From Variovorax paradoxus (GTDB lineage: Bacteria; Pseudomonadota; Gammaproteobacteria; Burkholderiales; Burkholderiaceae_C): DNA of 64,000 bases. Under the pieces are notes generated by a model. The model worked only from the letters and a program-made list of their open reading frames with translations, was not told the DNA's origin and did not search any database. The DNA lies in assembly GCA_016806145.1 (NCBI GenBank), contig CP063166.1:1984001-2048000 (forward strand), read 5' to 3'. Of this stretch, positions 36,197 to 46,227 are shown in pieces (position 1 is the first letter of the stretch; the number at the start of each line of letters is the position of its first letter). A program made the translations under genes and the position numbers.

Positions 36197-37027
36197 TCAG
36201 TTCGGGTCGAAGCTGTCGCGAAAGGTGAACCAGGTCGAGGCCAGCGACATCGCCGCCAGCACCAGCGCCGTGCCCACGATCAGCACGGTGCCGATCGCGG
36301 TGGCGCCCGAGCCCGCGCCCACGGCGCCGACGCCCACCAGCACGGTGGCGATCAGGCCGACCGCGATGCCGGCCAAAAGGAACACGCCGAACCAGGCGAT
36401 GCCGAACAGCGCATAGGCGCCGAAGTTTCGGAACAGCGCCACGATGCTGAAGAAGATGCTCTTCACCGGCTCCACGCGGTGCCAGTGCACCAGCGCGGGC
36501 GCATGCCACATCGCGAGCGACAGCGGCAGGTTCAGGCACAGGTGGACCATGCGCGCGACCTGGAACTCGCTGCTGGCCAGCACCTCGGGCGAGAGCGCCT
36601 CGTCGAGCAGGTAGGCGCGCGCGAGCTGGCCGCCGTCGACCAGCGCGGTGGCCAGCACCGCGAGCACGAAGTACACGGCCGAGATCAGGCCCAGCACCAC
36701 CAGCGGACGCCATTCGGCGCGCAGCGCGGCGAAGACCTCGACGAACATCGCCGAGCCGGTGGGCCGGCGCGTGCCGGCCAGGCCGTCGTTGCCGGCCTGC
36801 TCGTCGGTGTAGGCCACCGAGGTGGCGACCATCAGCCCCAGCGTCATGAACGGCAGCAGCACCGGCGCCAGCACGCTGCCCAGCAGCGGCACCACCGACA
36901 AGGTCGAGATCAGCGCCATCAGCAGGAAGAACAGCGACACGAAGGCCAGCGGCTGCCGCCAGAAGGTCTTGAGTCCGAGGCGGACCCATTGGGCGCCGGT
37001 CTTGGCCGGCACGAGATGGAGTTTCAT
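36197..37027 (-). CDS. BPSS1780-type multi-pass membrane protein
   Basis: A 276-residue inner-membrane protein with about six hydrophobic helices and the conserved N-terminus MKLHLVPAKTGAQWVRLGLK found in the betaproteobacterial BPSS1780 family. No enzymatic motif is seen and the family function is unknown. It lies 10 bp after thrB in the same direction and converges with uvrD. The gene neighbourhood thrB-BPSS1780 helps place the organism in Burkholderiales. Confidence 0.85.
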   Translation of the reverse strand: MKLHLVPAKTGAQWVRLGLKTFWRQPLAFVSLFFLLMALISTLSVVPLLGSVLAPVLLPFMTLGLMVATSVAYTDEQAGNDGLAGTRRPTGSAMFVEVFAALRAEWRPLVVLGLISAVYFVLAVLATALVDGGQLARAYLLDEALSPEVLASSEFQVARMVHLCLNLPLSLAMWHAPALVHWHRVEPVKSIFFSIVALFRNFGAYALFGIAWFGVFLLAGIAVGLIATVLVGVGAVGAGSGATAIGTVLIVGTALVLAAMSLASTWFTFRDSFDPN

Positions 37028-37037
37028 GGGGTACGGG

Positions 37038-38093
37038 TCAGGCGGCCACGGGCTCGAGGGCGCGGGCCATGACGTGCGGGTGCCGCACCCGCTCGCGCAG
37101 CACGCGCTCGAAGTGCGTCGGATCGTGGGGCTTGAGCATGCTGGCCTCGCGCGGCAGGTGGAAGTCCCAGAGGCGGGAGATCCAGAAGCGCAGCGCCGCG
37201 GCGCGCAGCATCGCGGGCAGCAGGGCGCGTTCCGAGGCGTTGAGCGCGCGCACGCTCTCGTAGGCGGCGAGCAGCGCCTCGGCGCGCTCCTCGTCGTGGC
37301 GGCCGGTCGGCAGGTCGATGGCCCAGTCGTTGAGGCACACGGCCAGGTCGAACAGCCAGGTGTCGGTGCCGGCGAAGTAGAAGTCGAACACGCCGGTCAG
37401 GCGCGGCGCCGCGCCTTCTTCATGGCCGGTCTCGAACATCGCGTTGTCGCGGAACAGGTCGGCATGCACCGGCCCGCGCGGCAGGGCGGCATAGGCCGAG
37501 GACTCGGCCACGTGGTTCTGGTAGGCGAGCTCGCCGCGCAGCAGGGCGGATTGGGCCTCGTCGATGTGGGGCAGCACCACCGGCACGGTGTCGTTCCACC
37601 ACGGCAGGCCGCGCAGGTTGGGCTGGATGCGTGGAAAGTCGCGCCCCGCCAGGTGCATGCGCGCCAACAGCGCGCCGAGTTCGGCGCAGTGCGCGGCGCC
37701 CGGCGCGAGCTCGCTGCGGCCCGCGAGCTTGCGCACCACCGCGGCCGGCTTGCCCGCCACCTCGAGCAGCAGCTCGCAGGGCGCATTGGCCGGCACCGAC
37801 AGCGGATGCGCGCCCTGGGCGTCGATCGGCTGCACGGCCGGGTCGGCCACCGGCTCGGGCACCGGCAGGCCGCGCGCGGCCAGGTGCTTCATCAGGCACA
37901 GGTAGTAGGGGAGCTGCTCGGCGCTCAGGCGCTCGAACAGCGTGAGAACGTACTCGCCCGACTCGGTGGTGGCGAAGTAGTTGGTGTTCTCGATGCCGCC
38001 CTCGATGCCGCGCAGCTCGCGCAGGGGGCCCAGGCCGAGGCGCTGCACGAGCGCGTCGGCCTCGCCGAATTCGACTTCGGTAAAGACTGCCAT
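37038..38093 (-). CDS. thrB: Homoserine kinase, APH-type
   Basis: A 351-residue kinase of the aminoglycoside-phosphotransferase fold, as used for homoserine kinase in beta- and gammaproteobacteria instead of the GHMP type. The N-lobe has [12 protein letters not shown]. The catalytic loop carries the HADL-type motif [11 protein letters not shown], and the metal-binding Asp is in [18 protein letters not shown]. It phosphorylates L-homoserine for threonine synthesis. It is followed by the BPSS1780 gene, and a DUF2782 gene lies 55 bp upstream. Confidence 0.92.
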   Translation of the reverse strand: MAVFTEVEFGEADALVQRLGLGPLRELRGIEGGIENTNYFATTESGEYVLTLFERLSAEQLPYYLCLMKHLAARGLPVPEPVADPAVQPIDAQGAHPLSVPANAPCELLLEVAGKPAAVVRKLAGRSELAPGAAHCAELGALLARMHLAGRDFPRIQPNLRGLPWWNDTVPVVLPHIDEAQSALLRGELAYQNHVAESSAYAALPRGPVHADLFRDNAMFETGHEEGAAPRLTGVFDFYFAGTDTWLFDLAVCLNDWAIDLPTGRHDEERAEALLAAYESVRALNASERALLPAMLRAAALRFWISRLWDFHLPREASMLKPHDPTHFERVLRERVRHPHVMARALEPVAA

Positions 38094-38148
38094 GGAAAGC
38101 GCCCTCAGCGCGGTTGGGATGCGGCTGCCGCTGCGATGCGTCGCACGG

Positions 38149-38520
38149 TCAGAACTTCATGACGTTCCAGACCCGGGGCGAGGTGCCCGCGGGGCCGTCG
38201 GCCGCGTTGGGACGCGCGCCGGACGGATCGTTCGGCAGCACCTGGTAGCCGGGCATGTTGGCCTTGGGCGTCACGTTGATGCTCTGCGTGCGGCCGCCGT
38301 AGCGGACCTCGTCGACCGAGGCGCCGTTGTCCTCGGTGTGCAGGTGCTCGATCTTCTGGTTGCGCCGACCGTCGGCCTGCTGCTCCTGATTCTGTAGCGA
38401 GGGATCCGCTGCAGCCGGTGCCGGCGCGGGCGCGTTCTGCGCTTGCACGGCGGCAAAGGGGGTGGCGAGGGCCAGCGCCAGCAGGAGGCGGCGGGCAACC
38501 AGGAGTGTGGAGTCGGGCAT
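38149..38520 (-). CDS. DUF2782 secreted protein
   Basis: A 123-residue exported protein with a Sec signal peptide ([16 protein letters not shown]). The short domain [18 protein letters not shown] resembles DUF2782, a proteobacterial family of unknown function often found near polA and thrB. An Ala/Pro linker separates signal and domain. It is transcribed divergently from polA, with 107 bp between the two starts, and is probably cotranscribed with thrB. Confidence 0.8.
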   Translation of the reverse strand: MPDSTLLVARRLLLALALATPFAAVQAQNAPAPAPAAADPSLQNQEQQADGRRNQKIEHLHTEDNGASVDEVRYGGRTQSINVTPKANMPGYQVLPNDPSGARPNAADGPAGTSPRVWNVMKF

Positions 38521-38627
38521 GCATGGATTGTAGGCGGCGCGCCGTGCCGGGGTTGTCGTCGCAGGGCCCGTGGCGGCGTGGTCCGCAAGGACATTCGGGG
38601 GCGCCTGGAGGCAGGCAAAATGCCCCG

Positions 38628-41453
38628 ATGACCGACAAGAAAACGCTGCTGCTCGTCGATGGATCGAGCTACCTCTATCGCGCCTTCCACGCCATGCCCG
38701 ACCTGCGGGCCGTGCCCGGCGATCCGAAGAGCCCGGCCACGGGCGCGATCCGGGGCATGATCAACATGATGACGGCGCTGCGGCGCGAGGTGCGCGCCGA
38801 CTACGCGGCCTGCATCTTCGACGCCCCCGGCAAGACCTTCCGCGACGACTGGTATCCCGAGTACAAGGCCAACCGCTCGCCGATGCCCGACGACCTGCGC
38901 AGCCAGATCGATCCCATCCACGAGGTGGTCAAGCTGCTGGGCTGGCCGGTGCTCAGCGTGCCCGACGTGGAGGCCGACGACGTGATCGGCACGCTCGCCA
39001 AGCTGGCGGCCGCGCAGGGCATCGAGGTGATCGTCTCCAGCGGCGACAAGGACCTGAGCCAGCTGGTCGACGAGCACATCACCATCATCGACACGATGAA
39101 CGGCAAGAAGCGCGACGTGGCCGGCGTCACGGCCGAGTTCGGCGTGCCGCCGAACCTGATGGTCGACTACCAGACGCTGGTGGGCGACTCGGTCGACAAC
39201 GTGCCCGGCGTCGAGAAGGTCGGCCCCAAGACGGCTGCCAAGTGGCTGCTCGAATACGGCTCGCTCGACGCGCTGGTCGAGCGCGCGGCCGAGGTCAAGG
39301 GCGCGGCCGGCGAGAACCTGCGCAAGGCGCTCGACAAGCTGCCGCTGAGCCGCCGGCTCGTGACCATCCGCACCGACTGCGACCTGGCCGGCCACGTCGA
39401 TGGCCTGCCCTCGCTCGAAGGCCTGCCGGTCGGCGCGCCGCAGACCGACGCGCTCAAGCCCTTCTACGAGCAGTTCGGCTTCAAGAGCCTGGTCAAGTCG
39501 CTCGAGGCGCAGGCGGTTCCGCCCGAGCTGATCGAGGAGAACCTCAAGAAGAAGGCCTCGAAGTCGGCCAAGGCCAACGACGACCAGAGCGGCCTGTTCG
39601 ACGAGCCGTCGGAGGAGGGCGCCGCCATGGAGGCCGCCGCGCCCGCGAGCAACCTCCAGTACGACACGATCTTCACCTGGGAGCAGTTCGACGGCTGGCT
39701 CGCGCGCCTCGAGGCCGCCGAGCTCGCGGCGATCGACACCGAGACCACCTCGCTCGACGAGATGGTGGCGCAGATCGTCGGCATCAGCTTCAGCGTGAAG
39801 CCCGGCGAGGCGGCCTACATCCCGCTCACGCACAACTATCCCGACGCGCCCGCGCAGCTGCCGATCGACGAGGTGCTCGCCAAGCTCAAGCCCTGGCTCG
39901 AGAACGGCGCGAAGAAGAAGCTGGGCCAGCACATCAAGTACGACCGCCACGTGTTCGCCAACCACGGCATCGAGGTGCAGGGCTACGCGCACGACACCAT
40001 GCTGCAGAGCTACGTGCTCGAGGTGCACCGGCCGCACGGATTGGCCAGCCTGGCCGAGCGCCACCTGGGCCGCAGCGGCATCTCGTACGAGGACCTCTGC
40101 GGCAAGGGCGCGCACCAGATCCCGTTCAGCCAGGTCGACATCGCCAAGGCCGCCGAGTATTCGTGCGAGGACAGCGACCAGACGCTCGACGTGCACGGCA
40201 CGCTGTGGCCGCAGCTCGAAACGAACGAGCAGCTGCGCTTCATCTACCAGCTCGAGATGGATTCGAGCGAGGCGCTCTACCGCGTCGAGCGCAACGGCGT
40301 GCTGATCGACAGCGCCACGCTGGCCGCGCAGAGCCACGAGCTGGGCACGCGCATCATGGCGCTCGAGCAGGAGGCCTACGAGATCGCGGGCCAGCCGTTC
40401 AACCTCGGTTCGCCCAAGCAGATCGGCGAGATCTTCTTCACCAAGCTCGGCCTGCCGGTGGTCAAGAAGACGCCGAGCGGCGCGCCCAGCACCGACGAGG
40501 AAGTGCTCGAGAAGCTGGCGGAAGACTACCCGCTGCCCGCCAAGATCCTCGAGCACCGCGGCCTGTCGAAGCTCAAGGGCACCTACACCGACAAGCTCGG
40601 CCAGCTCGCCAATCCGCGCACCGGCCGCGTGCACACGCACTACGCGCAGGCCGTGGCCGTCACCGGGCGCCTGTCGAGCAACGATCCCAACCTGCAGAAC
40701 ATCCCGATCCGCACGCCCGAAGGCCGGCGCGTGCGCGAGGCCTTCGTGGCTCCGGCGGGCAGCGTGATCGCGAGCGCCGACTACTCGCAGATCGAGCTGC
40801 GCATCATGGCCCACATCAGCGGCGACGAATCGCTGCTGCGCGCCTTCACCGAAGGCATCGACGTGCACCGCGCCACCGCGGCCGAGGTCTTCGGCTCCAC
40901 GCCCGACCAGGTGTCGAGCGAGCAGCGCCGCTATGCCAAGGTCATCAACTTCGGCCTGATCTACGGCATGAGCAGCTTCGGCCTGGCGAAGAACCTCGGC
41001 ATCGAGACCAAGGCCGCGGCCTCCTACATCGAGCGCTACTTCGCGCGCTACCCGGGCGTGAAGGCCTACATGGACGAGACCAAGGCCTCGGCCAAGGAGC
41101 AGGGCTATGTCGAGACCGTGTTCGGCCGGCGCCTGTACCTGCCCGAGATCAACTCGCCCAATGGCCCGCGCCGCGGCGGCGCCGAGCGCGCGGCCATCAA
41201 CGCGCCGATGCAGGGCACGGCGGCCGACCTCATCAAGCTCAGCATGGTCAAGGTGCAGGACGTGCTCGATGCCGAGAAGCGCGGCACGAAGATGATCATG
41301 CAGGTGCACGACGAACTGGTGTTCGAGGTGCCCGAGGCCGAGGTCGAATGGGTGCGCACCGAGATCCCGCGCATCATGGCCAGCGTGGCCGATCTCAAGG
41401 TGCCGCTGCTGGCCGAGATCGGCGTGGGGCCGAACTGGGACAAGGCGCATTGA
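38628..41453 (+). CDS. polA: DNA polymerase I
   Basis: A full-length 941-residue family A polymerase. Residues ~1-300 are the 5'-3' flap exonuclease (LLLVDGSSYLYRAFHA, GDKDLSQLV). Residues ~345-530 are the 3'-5' proofreading domain with AAIDTETTSLDEM intact. The polymerase has motif A SADYSQIELRIMAHIS, motif B RRYAKVINFGLIYGMS and motif C MQVHDELVFEVP. It fills gaps in repair and matures Okazaki fragments. ATG 38628 begins the family N-terminus. The stop overlaps or abuts the next gene. Confidence 0.96.
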   Translation: MTDKKTLLLVDGSSYLYRAFHAMPDLRAVPGDPKSPATGAIRGMINMMTALRREVRADYAACIFDAPGKTFRDDWYPEYKANRSPMPDDLRSQIDPIHEVVKLLGWPVLSVPDVEADDVIGTLAKLAAAQGIEVIVSSGDKDLSQLVDEHITIIDTMNGKKRDVAGVTAEFGVPPNLMVDYQTLVGDSVDNVPGVEKVGPKTAAKWLLEYGSLDALVERAAEVKGAAGENLRKALDKLPLSRRLVTIRTDCDLAGHVDGLPSLEGLPVGAPQTDALKPFYEQFGFKSLVKSLEAQAVPPELIEENLKKKASKSAKANDDQSGLFDEPSEEGAAMEAAAPASNLQYDTIFTWEQFDGWLARLEAAELAAIDTETTSLDEMVAQIVGISFSVKPGEAAYIPLTHNYPDAPAQLPIDEVLAKLKPWLENGAKKKLGQHIKYDRHVFANHGIEVQGYAHDTMLQSYVLEVHRPHGLASLAERHLGRSGISYEDLCGKGAHQIPFSQVDIAKAAEYSCEDSDQTLDVHGTLWPQLETNEQLRFIYQLEMDSSEALYRVERNGVLIDSATLAAQSHELGTRIMALEQEAYEIAGQPFNLGSPKQIGEIFFTKLGLPVVKKTPSGAPSTDEEVLEKLAEDYPLPAKILEHRGLSKLKGTYTDKLGQLANPRTGRVHTHYAQAVAVTGRLSSNDPNLQNIPIRTPEGRRVREAFVAPAGSVIASADYSQIELRIMAHISGDESLLRAFTEGIDVHRATAAEVFGSTPDQVSSEQRRYAKVINFGLIYGMSSFGLAKNLGIETKAAASYIERYFARYPGVKAYMDETKASAKEQGYVETVFGRRLYLPEINSPNGPRRGGAERAAINAPMQGTAADLIKLSMVKVQDVLDAEKRGTKMIMQVHDELVFEVPEAEVEWVRTEIPRIMASVADLKVPLLAEIGVGPNWDKAH

Positions 41454-41458
41454 GCCTG

Positions 41459-42550
41459 GTGCGGGCCTTCGTCGCGGCGGCCGTTCTCATCGCGTGCATC
41501 GCGTCGCCCGCGGCCGCGCAGCCCGTGCCGGCCAAGGTGCCGCCCACCGGCGTGCGCATCTGCCTGGGCTTGACGAAGGAGGGCTGGCCCACGCCCCAAG
41601 CCTGCGCCGATGCGGGGCCGCTGGCCCTGGTTCCCAAGCAGGACGGCCGGCAGGGCGCGGGTCCGCTGGCCTACGAGCCCGTGCCGGGCCAGCCGAGAAC
41701 AGCCTGCGTGCGCGACCGCGTGTCGGGCCTGGTCTGGGAGGGCAAGCGCGACAACGGCCGGCCCGCCGATGCCGTGGCCTACGTGGCGCAGGTCAACGCG
41801 AGCCGGCTGTGCGGTTTCGCCGACTGGCGCCTGCCCAGCGTGGCCGAGCTGCACGGCCTGGTCGACCTGGGCAAGGAACGCGTGCCCGAGGTGCGCCCCG
41901 ACCGGCCGCTGGCCGAGCAGTCGGTCATCGACGCGCGCTGGTTTCCGAACACCGTGCCGGCCCTCTACCTGACCGCCGACATGCGCGATCCCACGAGTCC
42001 GTGGTGCGTGAACTTCGCGAACGGCTTCGTCTACGACTGCGACCCCGACATGTCGCGCGAGCCGCCGCTCTTCGTGCGCCTGGTGCGCGGCCCCGAGGCG
42101 CCGAAGGCCGGACGCTGGCGTGAACTGCCCGACGAGCGCGGCGTGCCCGGCGGCGCGGTCGAGGATCGCCACACCGGCCTGGTGTGGCGCCGCTGCGAGG
42201 AGCCGCAGACCTGGAACGGCAAGCGCTGCACCTGGAGCGCGAAGCGCTACGACTACGTGCAGGCGCTGCAGCGCGCCGGCGAGCAGGCCGGCTGGCGCCT
42301 GCCCACCATCAAGGAAGTCAACAGCCTCGCGCGGCGAGAGGCCGATCGCTTCGAGCTGCCCCCGTCGGACTTTCCGGCACAGGGCAAGGAGGCGTTGCGC
42401 GCGGGCCAGTGGTCTTCCACCGTCTGCAACTCGAGCCCGGAGACGTCGACGGCCCGCGCCTCGATCAGCGCCTGGGTGCTGAGCCGCGAGGGCGCCATCT
42501 ACTGCGAGGCACGCATCATGCATCTCGGCGTGCGGCTCGTGCGCGAATGA
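41459..42550 (+). CDS. Secreted DUF1566 (Lcl C-terminal) domain protein
   Basis: About 363 residues with a signal peptide (FVAAAVLIACIASPAAA) and two DUF1566-like repeats, each with a tryptophan-rich DWRLPSVAEL or GWRLPTIKEV core. Paired Cys suggest disulfides, fitting the periplasm or surface. The domain is a C-type-lectin-like fold of unknown function. There is no ATG: GTG at 41459 gives a clean signal peptide, while a TTG at 41450 would overlap the polA stop and has a closer Shine-Dalgarno sequence. It is probably cotranscribed with polA. Confidence 0.75.
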   Translation: MRAFVAAAVLIACIASPAAAQPVPAKVPPTGVRICLGLTKEGWPTPQACADAGPLALVPKQDGRQGAGPLAYEPVPGQPRTACVRDRVSGLVWEGKRDNGRPADAVAYVAQVNASRLCGFADWRLPSVAELHGLVDLGKERVPEVRPDRPLAEQSVIDARWFPNTVPALYLTADMRDPTSPWCVNFANGFVYDCDPDMSREPPLFVRLVRGPEAPKAGRWRELPDERGVPGGAVEDRHTGLVWRRCEEPQTWNGKRCTWSAKRYDYVQALQRAGEQAGWRLPTIKEVNSLARREADRFELPPSDFPAQGKEALRAGQWSSTVCNSSPETSTARASISAWVLSREGAIYCEARIMHLGVRLVRE

Positions 42551-42622
42551 GAGGGTCGCGTCGCGACCGCGCCCGTGCTTGAATCCGGCGTTCGAACGCC
42601 ATCATCGTCAGGAGACCAGAAC

Positions 42623-43918
42623 ATGCATTTCCACCCCTCCCGTTTCTTCGCGCGCGCACTGCTGCCGATGCTGCTGGCCGGTGCCGCCGCCACGGCCGCC
42701 GCGCCCGACGCTCGCATCGCCGAACTGGCCGCCGCACAGAAGCAGCCGCTGCTCGATTCGCTTTCGCAACTGGTGGCCATCGAGTCCGGCAGCCGCGACC
42801 TCGAGGGCCTGGAGAAGATCTCCGACCTGATCGCCGCCAAGCTCAAGGCGCTCGGCGGCGAGGTCGAGCTGATCGACCCGAGCGCCGAGGCCTACCGCAT
42901 GGAGGACACGCCCGAGAAGATCGGCCGCGTGGTGCGCGCCACCTTCAAGGGCACGGGCACGAAGAAGATCATGCTGATCGCCCACATGGACACGGTCTAC
43001 ACCATCGGCATGCTCAACAAGCAGCCGTTCCGCGTCGAGGGCGACAAGGCCTACGGCCTGGGCATCGCCGACGACAAGCAGGGCGTGGCCGTCATCCTCC
43101 ATGCGGTGGCGATGCTGCAGGCGCTCAAGTTCAAGGAGTTCGGCACGCTCACGGTGCTGATCAACGGCGACGAGGAGATCAGCTCGCCCGGCTCTCGCGC
43201 GCTGCTCACGCGCCTGGGCGGCGAGCACGACGCGGTGCTGTCTTTCGAGGGCGCCTCGGTCAAGGACGACAAGCTCTCGCTGGCCACTGCCGGCATCGCC
43301 TCGGTCACGCTCAACGTGAGCGGCAAGGCCTCGCACGCCGGTTCGGCGCCCGAGCTCGGCGTGAACGCGCTCTACGAGCTGTCGCACCAGATCCTGCAGA
43401 TGCGCGACCTGTCCGACCCGGCCACCGGCCTCAAGATGAACTGGACCATCTCGAAGTCGGGCAGCAACCGCAACGTGATCCCGGCCTCGGCCACCGCGGG
43501 CGCCGACGTGCGCGTGCTCAAGGTCGCCGACTACGACCGCATCGAGCAGCAGGTCAACGAGCGCGTGAAGAAGCAGCTGATCCCCGAAGCCAAGGTCGAG
43601 CTCAAGTTCGAGCGCCGCCGTCCGCCGCTCGAGGCCACCGATGCCTCGCGCGCGCTCGCCCAGCATGCGCAGGCGATCTACAAGGACGAGCTCGGCCGCC
43701 CGCTGGGCGCCGACGACAAGGCCGCCGGCGGCGGCACCGACGCGGCCTTCGCCTCGCTCAAGACCAAGGCGCCGGTGATCGAGCGCTTCGGCCTGCAGGG
43801 CTTCGGCGCGCACTCGGCCGATGCCGAGTACGTGCTGATCGATTCCATCGAGCCGCGGCTGTACCTGGCCACGCGCATGGTGATGGACATCGCGCGCGGC
43901 AAGACCAGCGTGCGCTGA
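42623..43918 (+). CDS. M20 family metallopeptidase (glutamate carboxypeptidase type)
   Basis: A 431-residue exported peptidase with a signal peptide ending near AAATAAA. The zinc-ligand pattern is H in AHMDTV, D in GIADDKQG, the catalytic Glu pair in NGDEEISS and the last His in GFGAHSADAEYV. The M20 dimerisation domain lies around residues 230-330. It resembles carboxypeptidase G2, which releases C-terminal glutamate from folates and gamma-glutamyl compounds in the periplasm. AGGAGA upstream sets the ATG. It is followed 7 bp later by a LysR regulator, and glutamate-related genes follow. Confidence 0.88.
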   Translation: MHFHPSRFFARALLPMLLAGAAATAAAPDARIAELAAAQKQPLLDSLSQLVAIESGSRDLEGLEKISDLIAAKLKALGGEVELIDPSAEAYRMEDTPEKIGRVVRATFKGTGTKKIMLIAHMDTVYTIGMLNKQPFRVEGDKAYGLGIADDKQGVAVILHAVAMLQALKFKEFGTLTVLINGDEEISSPGSRALLTRLGGEHDAVLSFEGASVKDDKLSLATAGIASVTLNVSGKASHAGSAPELGVNALYELSHQILQMRDLSDPATGLKMNWTISKSGSNRNVIPASATAGADVRVLKVADYDRIEQQVNERVKKQLIPEAKVELKFERRRPPLEATDASRALAQHAQAIYKDELGRPLGADDKAAGGGTDAAFASLKTKAPVIERFGLQGFGAHSADAEYVLIDSIEPRLYLATRMVMDIARGKTSVR

Positions 43919-43925
43919 CCCCGCC

Positions 43926-44831
43926 ATGCGGCTGCGCCACATCGAGGTCTTCAACGCCATCATGCTCACGGGCAGCGTGAGCGCGGCGGCGCGGCTCATC
44001 AACATCACGCAGCCGGCCGTCAGCCGCACGCTGCAGCATGCCGAGCTGCAGCTGGGCTTTCCGTTGTTCCAGCGCGCCAAGGGGCGGCTCACGCCGACCA
44101 CCGAGGCGCTCACGCTGTACCCGCACATCGAGCGGCTGTTCGCGCAGCTCGACGAGGTGCAGCGGCTCGCGGCCAACCTGCGCGCGGGCGCCGACACCGG
44201 CGAGCTGCGCATCCTCAGCGTGCTGGCGCTGAGCTACGAGATCCTGCCGCGCGCCCTCAAGGCCTTCCGCGAGAAGCATCCGGGCTACGCGATCAGCGTG
44301 GAGTCGCTGCATTCGCCGCAGATCATGTCGGCGCTGCTGCTGCAGGAGGCCGACGTCGGCTTCGCGTTCAGCCCGGCCGTGCATCCCTCGCTCACGCAGG
44401 ACACGGTGGCCGACAGCCGCATGGTCTGCATCGCGCCCAAGGGCATGCTGCCGCGCATGCTGGTGCGCAACGGCTCGGTGGCGCTGCACGACCTGGCCGA
44501 GCGGCCGGTGATCGGCCTCGACAGCCGCGACCCCGTGGGCACTAGCCTGAGCCAGGCCTGCCGCCAGGCCGGCGTGGGCTTCCAGCAGGCGGTGGTCACG
44601 GTGCAGACCTACCACGCGGCGCTGGCGATGGCGCACCACGGCCTGGGCGTGGCGCTGGTCGACGGCTGCACCGCGCGCTCGGCCGACACCTCCAAGGTCG
44701 ACGTGCTCACGCTCGAGCCACACATCCCGGTGCCGATCCGCGCGCTGCGCTTCACGGGCCGGCCCGATTCGGTGGCCGTGCGCGGCATCACGCGCTGCAT
44801 GCAGCAGGCGATCGTGGAGGCGGGGGTTTAG
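43926..44831 (+). CDS. LysR family transcriptional regulator
   Basis: A 301-residue LTTR with an N-terminal winged HTH (FNAIMLTGSVSAAARLINIT, then QPAVSRTLQHAELQLG) and a C-terminal periplasmic-binding-like effector domain. It follows the M20 peptidase and converges on dadA. Two matching LTTR-type dyads at 46150-46208, between dadA and the binding-protein gene, are the obvious candidate targets. That would make it the regulator of the D-amino-acid cluster. The effector is likely an amino acid; this is inference. Confidence 0.9.
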   Translation: MRLRHIEVFNAIMLTGSVSAAARLINITQPAVSRTLQHAELQLGFPLFQRAKGRLTPTTEALTLYPHIERLFAQLDEVQRLAANLRAGADTGELRILSVLALSYEILPRALKAFREKHPGYAISVESLHSPQIMSALLLQEADVGFAFSPAVHPSLTQDTVADSRMVCIAPKGMLPRMLVRNGSVALHDLAERPVIGLDSRDPVGTSLSQACRQAGVGFQQAVVTVQTYHAALAMAHHGLGVALVDGCTARSADTSKVDVLTLEPHIPVPIRALRFTGRPDSVAVRGITRCMQQAIVEAGV

Positions 44832-44834
44832 CTC

Positions 44835-46046
44835 TCAGGCAGCCAGCGCGGCCGCGACGCGCCGCGCCGACCCGAAGGCCAGCGTGAAGCCCAACGCGCC
44901 GTGGCCGGTGTTGAACAGCATGTTCGAGGGCGCGCCATCGAGCCGCCCGACGATCGGCAGGCCCGTGGGCGTGGCCGGGCGCATGCCGGTCCAGGGATGC
45001 AGCTCGGCCAGCCGGCTCGCGCGCGGGAACACGGCGCGCGTGGCCTCGGCCAGGGTCTGGATGCGGGTGGCGGGAATGCGCGCGTCGTGCCCCACGAGCT
45101 CGGCCATGCCCGCCACGCGCAGGCGCGAGCCGATGCGCGCGAACACCACCTTGCGCGCGCTGTCGGTCACGTTCACGGTCGGCGCCGCGCCCGGTGTCGG
45201 ATCGACGTCGAGCGTGATGCTGTAGCCCTTGAGCGGATAGACCGGAAGGTAGGCGCCGAGCGCGCGACCGAGCTTGTGCGAGGCGGTGCCGAGCGCCATC
45301 ACGAAGGCATCGGCCTCGATGTCGCCCGCGGCCGTGCGCACCGCGGCGATGCGCCCGCCGCTCTTCGCGAAGCCCCGGGCCTCGGTGCCGAGCTCGAAGC
45401 GCACGCCGCGCGCGCGCAGCACCCGCATCAGCTCGGCGCAGACCTTGAGGCAGTCGGCCGCGCATTCGCTGGGCGTGTAGACCGCGCCCGCGATGCCGCG
45501 CGCATAGTCGGCGAGCGCGGGCTCGATCGCCACGCATTCGTCGGGGCGCACGATGCGCTGTTCGCTGCCCATGGTGCGTTGCAACTCGAGCTGGGCACGC
45601 GCGCCGGCCAGCGCGGCCTCGCTCGAATACAGCACGAGCTTGCCGGTGGCCGAGAAGTCGCAGTCGGGCGCGGCATCGGCCTGCATGGCCTCGAAGCCGG
45701 CGCGGCTTTCGGCGGCGAGTGCCAGCAGCTTCTCGGTGGTGTCGCGCGAGGTGCGTGCATTGCAGGCCGCGAGGAAGGCCAGGCCCCAGCGCCATTGCAG
45801 CGGATCGAGCTGCGGGCGCAGCTTGAGCGGCGAATTCGGCGCGAGCAGCAGCTTCGGCAACTGCCGCCAGATCGCGGGATCGGCCAGCGGCTGCACGTAC
45901 GAGTAGCTGAGCTGCGCGCCGTTGCCGCCGCTCGCCCCCGCGCCGGGGGCGGCGCGATCGACGACGCTGACCTGGTGGCCCAGGCGTTCGAGTTGCCAGG
46001 CGGTGGCCAGGCCCACGATGCCGGCGCCGAGCACGCACACATGCAT
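44835..46046 (-). CDS. dadA: D-amino-acid dehydrogenase (DadA-like FAD oxidoreductase)
   Basis: A 403-residue FAD-dependent DAO-family enzyme with dinucleotide loop VLGAGIVGLATAW and the DadA-typical GASGGNGAQLSYSYVQPLADP. It deaminates D-amino acids to 2-oxo acids at the membrane, passing electrons to the respiratory chain. ATG 46046 gives the canonical short N-terminus (MHVCVLGAGIVG); the longer frame upstream crosses the operator region. It is divergent from the glutamate-type binding protein and the Asp/Glu racemase, and convergent with the LysR gene. Confidence 0.88.
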   Translation of the reverse strand: MHVCVLGAGIVGLATAWQLERLGHQVSVVDRAAPGAGASGGNGAQLSYSYVQPLADPAIWRQLPKLLLAPNSPLKLRPQLDPLQWRWGLAFLAACNARTSRDTTEKLLALAAESRAGFEAMQADAAPDCDFSATGKLVLYSSEAALAGARAQLELQRTMGSEQRIVRPDECVAIEPALADYARGIAGAVYTPSECAADCLKVCAELMRVLRARGVRFELGTEARGFAKSGGRIAAVRTAAGDIEADAFVMALGTASHKLGRALGAYLPVYPLKGYSITLDVDPTPGAAPTVNVTDSARKVVFARIGSRLRVAGMAELVGHDARIPATRIQTLAEATRAVFPRASRLAELHPWTGMRPATPTGLPIVGRLDGAPSNMLFNTGHGALGFTLAFGSARRVAAALAA

Positions 46047-46149
46047 GAGAGGCAACTTTCGGGAACGGGAGAGGGAAGGGGAGGGAAGGGGTGAGCCTCG
46101 ACTGTAGGCGCGCCGCCGCCGGCGCGGAAATGCAAAAAGAGGCGTGGCC

Positions 46150-46208
46150 CATAGCCAAAGGGCATGCCCCGCCGCACGGGTTTTCCCTGCCCATAACCTT
46201 TGGGTATG
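46150..46208. promoter_or_regulatory. Two LysR-type operator dyads, 42 bp apart
   Basis: CATAGCCAAAGGGCATG (46150-46166) and CATAACCTTTGGGTATG (46192-46208) share the pattern CATAxCC-N3-GGxxATG. Each is a dyad and they are inverted copies of one another. Their centres are 42 bp apart, about four helical turns, so both face the same side of the DNA. They lie between divergent dadA and the binding-protein gene. Confidence 0.6.
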
Positions 46209-46227
46209 GCCCAGCCCGCTATTGGAA

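Noticed and set aside
38570..41458. N-terminal extension of the DUF1566 frame through the whole polA gene
   Set aside because: The extension is a +1-frame shadow of polA. The real signal peptide begins at about 41459.
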